A DNA stretch of 64,000 nucleotides, from NCBI RefSeq assembly GCF_028278985.1, contig NZ_JANQTA010000013.1:1-64000 (forward strand), read 5' to 3'. A model generated the notes under the pieces. It did not search any database. It was given only the letters and a program-made list of their open reading frames with translations, and was not told the origin of the DNA. Both the position numbers and the translations under genes were made by a program. Positions 59,605-64,000 of the stretch are shown here, one piece after another; within the stretch, counting starts at the first letter, position 1, and the number at the start of each line of letters is the position of its first letter. Origin of the DNA: Candidatus Nitrosopumilus sp. (lineage in GTDB: Archaea; Thermoproteota; Nitrososphaeria; Nitrososphaerales; Nitrosopumilaceae).

Positions 59605-60459
59605 CTAGTTTTTTCTAAATTGATATAATTTTACAATTCCAAATATAGGAATTCCAGCATACATTCCAATGTTTAGCAGGATTAGAGATATTCCGTATCC
59701 GAGCATTTCTTCTTCTGAATCAATTTCTACATTGTTTAGCAATGATAATGATGAAAGCATGGGTGTTAGTGCTATTTTCATAACTTCTTTGAACATTGGA
59801 TTTTCTCTTTCATAATCAGCTACTGCTGGTGAGAATGAATAATAGAATTGATTAAATCCAGTCATAAATGCAGCACCAGAATTGGTATGCAATACAGTAT
59901 TGTCTCTAAGTTCTCTTAATTGTTGAACTTGTGGTGCTAATTCAGAACCAAATGCTGCAGTTGCAATTAGACAACCACCATTTTCTCCATTTGTATTTTC
60001 ACTTGGTTTTTCTTCTGGAGGGGAAACTGGTTTTTCTTCTGGAGGTGTAACAGGTTGTGCATTTGCTTCTCCTACTTTGATATCAAACGATACAACTTCT
60101 TTTGGAATTGGTTGGAACAAAATTCCTTCAACTTCGAAATCCATTGTATAGATTCCTTCTCCTAAATTAAATTCAATCGGAATTTTTACAGTGCCAGGAG
60201 ATGTGTGTGTTAATGGAATTGGACCAAAAACAGTTTTACCATCTTTTGAAACGGCAATTGTATAATCAATATGTTCTTGAACTTTTTGCGTTTGTGGATT
60301 TATGAAATCTACATTAATTCTAGCTAGAGCATTTGGTTCTATTGGATCGTGATATAATTTTACATCCAAAGTCCCTTTGTCTGTTGGTAAAGTTTGTGTT
60401 TCTGCATATGCAGGAATTAGTAAAAATGGAACTAGTAATAATGCAAAAAGGAGTTTCAT
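59605..60459 (-). CDS. Secreted protein with CFI-box-like C-terminus
   Basis: NGGCLIATAAFGSELAPQVQQLRELRDNTVLHTNSGAAFMTGFNQFYYSFSPAVADYE; PPEEKP linker. Confidence 0.78.
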   Translation of the reverse strand: MKLLFALLLVPFLLIPAYAETQTLPTDKGTLDVKLYHDPIEPNALARINVDFINPQTQKVQEHIDYTIAVSKDGKTVFGPIPLTHTSPGTVKIPIEFNLGEGIYTMDFEVEGILFQPIPKEVVSFDIKVGEANAQPVTPPEEKPVSPPEEKPSENTNGENGGCLIATAAFGSELAPQVQQLRELRDNTVLHTNSGAAFMTGFNQFYYSFSPAVADYERENPMFKEVMKIALTPMLSSLSLLNNVEIDSEEEMLGYGISLILLNIGMYAGIPIFGIVKLYQFRKN

Positions 60460-60574
60460 ACATCAATTCCTAATTTGGCAAATAAAAATTCTACTCCAAT
60501 TTCTAAATCAGAAAATTTTTCATGCGTAGAAATACTGTACCAGCTTTAAATATGGATATTACATAATTTTATCA

Positions 60575-62293
60575 TTGTACCATAAGTTTGGATTATTCAT
60601 TACAATAATTGGAATCTTTACTATTCCAGCTTTAATTCCTGACGCATTTGGTCATGGACTTGGTGGAGATCAAGCACCTCCAATTAGTTTTGAAGGAATG
60701 GAAGTTACTGTAAGAACTGATCTAACTCCCTCTGATATTACAGTAGAGGATATTGATGATGTAAACATGAAAGTTAGATTCTTTGATACTTTGACTGATA
60801 CGACTTTAGAGAAAGTAACGTATAGAATTGAAATCTGGAGAAGTGGAGATTTACTTGCTAGAAATCTGTTTTATGATCTTGATGGACGATTAGATGTTGA
60901 GATTAGACCTGAAGCAAACTGTAATGAAGCAGACTTGTGGAAATGTAGTGTTTACGGTGGTTCGGAGCATGTAACTGCTCCTGGTGCACTTTTCGTATTT
61001 GGTGAAGATTGTAATGATGATAATCTAGAAATTTGTGCTCGACCAACTATTACTGGACCTATATTTGAAAAAGGTGGTTTGTATAATATCCGAATAGATA
61101 TTGAAGGAGCTACTAGTCCAAAAACACTCTTGCCAATCTTGTTAAGTTATGACACTTTTGTCAGTGTTGCTCAAGAACAAAATTTCCTAGTTCAAACTGC
61201 ATCTGCTGAAGAACTTCCAATTATCGTTAAAACTTACTATGATGATGTTGAAAATTTCCAGTTTGATACTTCTGATAATTCAATTAATTTTGATATGGCT
61301 TTTGATTGGAGTCCAGACTATGTTGATTTAGTTCAAGTAGTACATGAAGAAGTTAGAGTTCCAAAATCATTTGTTCCATATGCAGAAGGTAAACAATTCA
61401 AAGGATATGTAAATGGAATAGAAGTTGATCAACGTGCATTACTAAATGATCCATATTCTTATGATGATACAAATGTAGTTCACTTTTTGATAACTAATGC
61501 TGAGTTAACAAGAATTAACGAAGAACTTGGTCCTGAGAATTTTGATTCTAAAAACATGAATTTGAAATTAGTTCCATTAGATGAAGCATCAAAAAGTTCT
61601 ACAGAATTCTATCTTGTAGACACTACAAACTTTGAAGAAGTTGCAACAACTGTAAACATTTCTTGGGATGGAAAATATGGTGCAAATGGAGAAATTCCAT
61701 TTGAATTTACTTTCTTCAAAGAAGATAGACAGTTGCTAAGAGATGTTAGATATTCATACATTGCATTAGATGAAAATAATAACGAAATTGCCCGTTACGA
61801 TGGAGATGATCCTAATAATCCTGGAATTTTCGCAACTGAAGGAATTGACATTCAAAGAATTTTTGTTCCTTCTGAAGGTCAAATGAGAATTGACATTCTA
61901 GTTTATGGAACTGGCTTGGATTATGATCCAACTTATTCTGGAATTGGTTCAGCAATTATTGAAATTGGTCCAGGTGCACCAAGTTCTATTGTAACTCCAC
62001 CTCCTACAACTGAAGAAAAATCTATTCCTAATTGGATAAAAAATAATGCAGAATGGTGGGCAGATGGCGCAATTGATGATGCATCCTTTGTACAAGGAAT
62101 TCAATTCTTAATTGAAGAAGATATTCTAAGAATCCCACCAACTACACAAGGTTCTGGTGATGGCTCTAATGAAATCCCTGGATGGATTAAAAACAATGCA
62201 GGATGGTGGGCAGAAGGATCTATCGATGATGACTCTTTCATTCAAGGAATTCAATTCCTTATCAAAGAAGGAATAATGAGAATCCAATCATAA
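60575..62293 (+). CDS. Secreted FGHGLG-family protein with two WIKNNAxWW repeats
   Basis: [24 protein letters not shown]; two 39-aa C-terminal repeats; TTG start. Confidence 0.78.
   Translation: MYHKFGLFITIIGIFTIPALIPDAFGHGLGGDQAPPISFEGMEVTVRTDLTPSDITVEDIDDVNMKVRFFDTLTDTTLEKVTYRIEIWRSGDLLARNLFYDLDGRLDVEIRPEANCNEADLWKCSVYGGSEHVTAPGALFVFGEDCNDDNLEICARPTITGPIFEKGGLYNIRIDIEGATSPKTLLPILLSYDTFVSVAQEQNFLVQTASAEELPIIVKTYYDDVENFQFDTSDNSINFDMAFDWSPDYVDLVQVVHEEVRVPKSFVPYAEGKQFKGYVNGIEVDQRALLNDPYSYDDTNVVHFLITNAELTRINEELGPENFDSKNMNLKLVPLDEASKSSTEFYLVDTTNFEEVATTVNISWDGKYGANGEIPFEFTFFKEDRQLLRDVRYSYIALDENNNEIARYDGDDPNNPGIFATEGIDIQRIFVPSEGQMRIDILVYGTGLDYDPTYSGIGSAIIEIGPGAPSSIVTPPPTTEEKSIPNWIKNNAEWWADGAIDDASFVQGIQFLIEEDILRIPPTTQGSGDGSNEIPGWIKNNAGWWAEGSIDDDSFIQGIQFLIKEGIMRIQS
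62024..62140 (+). repeat. WIKNNAxWW protein repeat 1
   Basis: [39 protein letters not shown]. Confidence 0.9.
62174..62290 (+). repeat. WIKNNAxWW protein repeat 2
   Basis: [39 protein letters not shown]. Confidence 0.9.
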
Positions 62294-62323
62294 GTTTTTA
62301 AATAAATTCTGACAAGTGATAAT

Positions 62324-62530
62324 ATGAAAGACATCAACGACATTATGCCAAAAGTTCCTAACATGAAATGGGGAGCTTTAATGAACAAACCACCTACAAA
62401 TGAAAAATTTGAAGAAATGAACAAAATTTTTCCAAGTAATGGTAAATGGCATACAGTTTTTGAAGAAAACGATTCTGTCACAATAGATGGAAAACAAATT
62501 TGGAAAAAAAATTCTGACAAGTGGACCTAG
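62324..62530 (+). CDS. 68-aa hypothetical protein
   Basis: ORF between two family members. Confidence 0.5.
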   Translation: MKDINDIMPKVPNMKWGALMNKPPTNEKFEEMNKIFPSNGKWHTVFEENDSVTIDGKQIWKKNSDKWT

Positions 62531-62531
62531 C

Positions 62532-64000
62532 TTGAAAATAATTCTTTTATTCACAATCCTTACATTATCACTGGGATTAACATCTAGTATTGATGATGTG
62601 TTTGGTCATGGGGTAGGAAGCGAAACATTTCCTCCAGTTGATCTTAATGGAAAACAAGTAACACTAGAAGTATCTTCTTCTCAAAATGATCCAGAAGCAA
62701 ATGACGATCAACAGATTTCAATTTCTTTTATTGATTTTGATTCTAAAATCACTCTAAGAGATGTAAAATTTTTAATTTCAGCTGAACGTGGAGAAAAATT
62801 TCTTTTTGAAAAAGAATTTGATGCAGACAATGGATTTCTAGTGTTTAATTTTGTATCTGAAGATACAGATAAAATAATTGTAGAAGAAGAAACTGGTGGC
62901 AATTTCTTTGGTTCATTATTAGGCTTGGAAAGTAGAATGATTCACGTTAAAGGACCTAATCTTAGTAATGGAGGATTGTACAAATTTGATGTTTATGTCC
63001 TTGCTGCAGATGGATATTCTAATGTCCTTGCAGAGCCCCTTGTCTTTAATGCCGGAATATCAATAGCTCAAACTACAAGTCATACAATCAATGATGAAAA
63101 TTTTGGATCTCAAACAGTTGATGTTATTACATACTATGATGAAATCTCAAATTTTGAATACAATTCTGACTTGAGAGAAATTAGTTATACAATGCCATTT
63201 GAATGGACTGAGACTAACATTAACCAAACATCTGTAGTTCATGAAGAATTATCCATTCCAAAGTCTTTTGGAGACTTGCTTGCTTCAGGCTTTATCATGA
63301 ATGTTAATGGTATAGACCTATCTGAAGACATTGTAAATATTGATGATTTTTTCACTGACGATAGAGTAGTTCATTTTATCATATATCAGAAAGAACTTTT
63401 GAACATTTTAGAAAATGGTTCTAATGACGATAAAATGAATTTCAAAATTAGACCTAACCTAGAATATTTTCATCTAAGTTCTGTTACTGAGAATGGTCAA
63501 TTTAGAATTCTTGTTTCTTGGGAGCCAAATAATTTACAATCAAACTCTAATGCAAAAATAAATTTTGATGTAACTGATATTTTTCTAAAGAATAGACCTG
63601 TCTCCGCGAATTATGATTTTTCAATTTCACAAGGCAACAAAATTTTACATCAACAAAGTGGAATTAGTACTGATTCAAAAGATGAACATAATGTAGCAGA
63701 ATTCTTTATTCCAGAAGATGTAACTGGAATAATAAATCTAAATTTTTATAATTTGGATGGAAATGATCTAGCACGAACAACAATTCCGGTTGTAGTTGAT
63801 AGAGAAATTGGTGAAACTCCAATTACAATTCCTGAGTGGATTCGTAACAACGCATTGTGGTGGTCTGACAACCAGATAGATGATACAACATTCATTCAAG
63901 GAATTGAATATCTCATAAAAAATGAAATTATTCAAATCCCTCCAACACAACAGCAAGATTCAGAATCAAAAGACATCCCTGAATGGATTCGCAACAATGC
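62532..64000 (+). CDS. Third FGHG[LV]G-family protein, runs off the window
   Basis: TTG start LKIILLFTILTLSLGLTSSIDDVFGHGVGSETFPP; VVHEELSIPKSF; absent from the ORF track because no stop lies in the window. Confidence 0.8.
   Translation, partial: MKIILLFTILTLSLGLTSSIDDVFGHGVGSETFPPVDLNGKQVTLEVSSSQNDPEANDDQQISISFIDFDSKITLRDVKFLISAERGEKFLFEKEFDADNGFLVFNFVSEDTDKIIVEEETGGNFFGSLLGLESRMIHVKGPNLSNGGLYKFDVYVLAADGYSNVLAEPLVFNAGISIAQTTSHTINDENFGSQTVDVITYYDEISNFEYNSDLREISYTMPFEWTETNINQTSVVHEELSIPKSFGDLLASGFIMNVNGIDLSEDIVNIDDFFTDDRVVHFIIYQKELLNILENGSNDDKMNFKIRPNLEYFHLSSVTENGQFRILVSWEPNNLQSNSNAKINFDVTDIFLKNRPVSANYDFSISQGNKILHQQSGISTDSKDEHNVAEFFIPEDVTGIINLNFYNLDGNDLARTTIPVVVDREIGETPITIPEWIRNNALWWSDNQIDDTTFIQGIEYLIKNEIIQIPPTQQQDSESKDIPEWIRNN
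63828..63944 (+). repeat. WIRNNAxWW protein repeat, followed by a second copy cut by the edge (63975-64000)
   Basis: IPEWIRNNALWWSDNQIDDTTFIQGIEYLIKNEIIQIPP; then IPEWIRNNA. Confidence 0.88.

Noticed and set aside
1-64000. Integrated virus, transposon or defence island
   Set aside because: No integrase, transposase, terminal repeats or known defence gene set recognised

Overview
The window looks like a chromosomal segment of an AT-rich, marine ammonia-oxidising archaeon (Thaumarchaeota/Nitrosopumilus-like). This is inferred from gene content: G1P dehydrogenase, proteasome beta, aCPSF1, A-type ATPase, Amt, archaeal CoA genes, plastocyanin with a PEFG C-terminus. Genes are dense and mostly housekeeping: BluB, RtcA, NadM, EgsA, PsmB, aCPSF1, SepF-like, thiouridylase, a PoK-PPS-PanB-CoaBC operon, Tmk, PyrH, PyrB/PyrI, A-ATPase I/E/A/B/D/K plus a distant C, and Amt. 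There is one complete tRNA and one tRNA cut by the left edge. I saw no rRNA, CRISPR array or transposon. The right part (about 44.8-64 kb) is the least ordinary. It carries a zinc-uptake module (ZnuA/C/B-like plus NikR- and DtxR-like regulators) with His/Asp-rich proteins, a leader-like perfect inverted repeat, and a CopC-CopD-beta-propeller fusion divergent from a YcnI-like gene. It also has a PEFG-terminated blue-copper protein and a paralogous family of secreted proteins starting FGHG[LV]G with swapped C-terminal modules (CFI-box-like or WIKNNAxWW repeats). The main hypothesis is that these surface proteins expose an N-terminal histidine after signal-peptide cleavage and form a metal-binding envelope system. 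All assignments come from reading the sequence; no database search was run.
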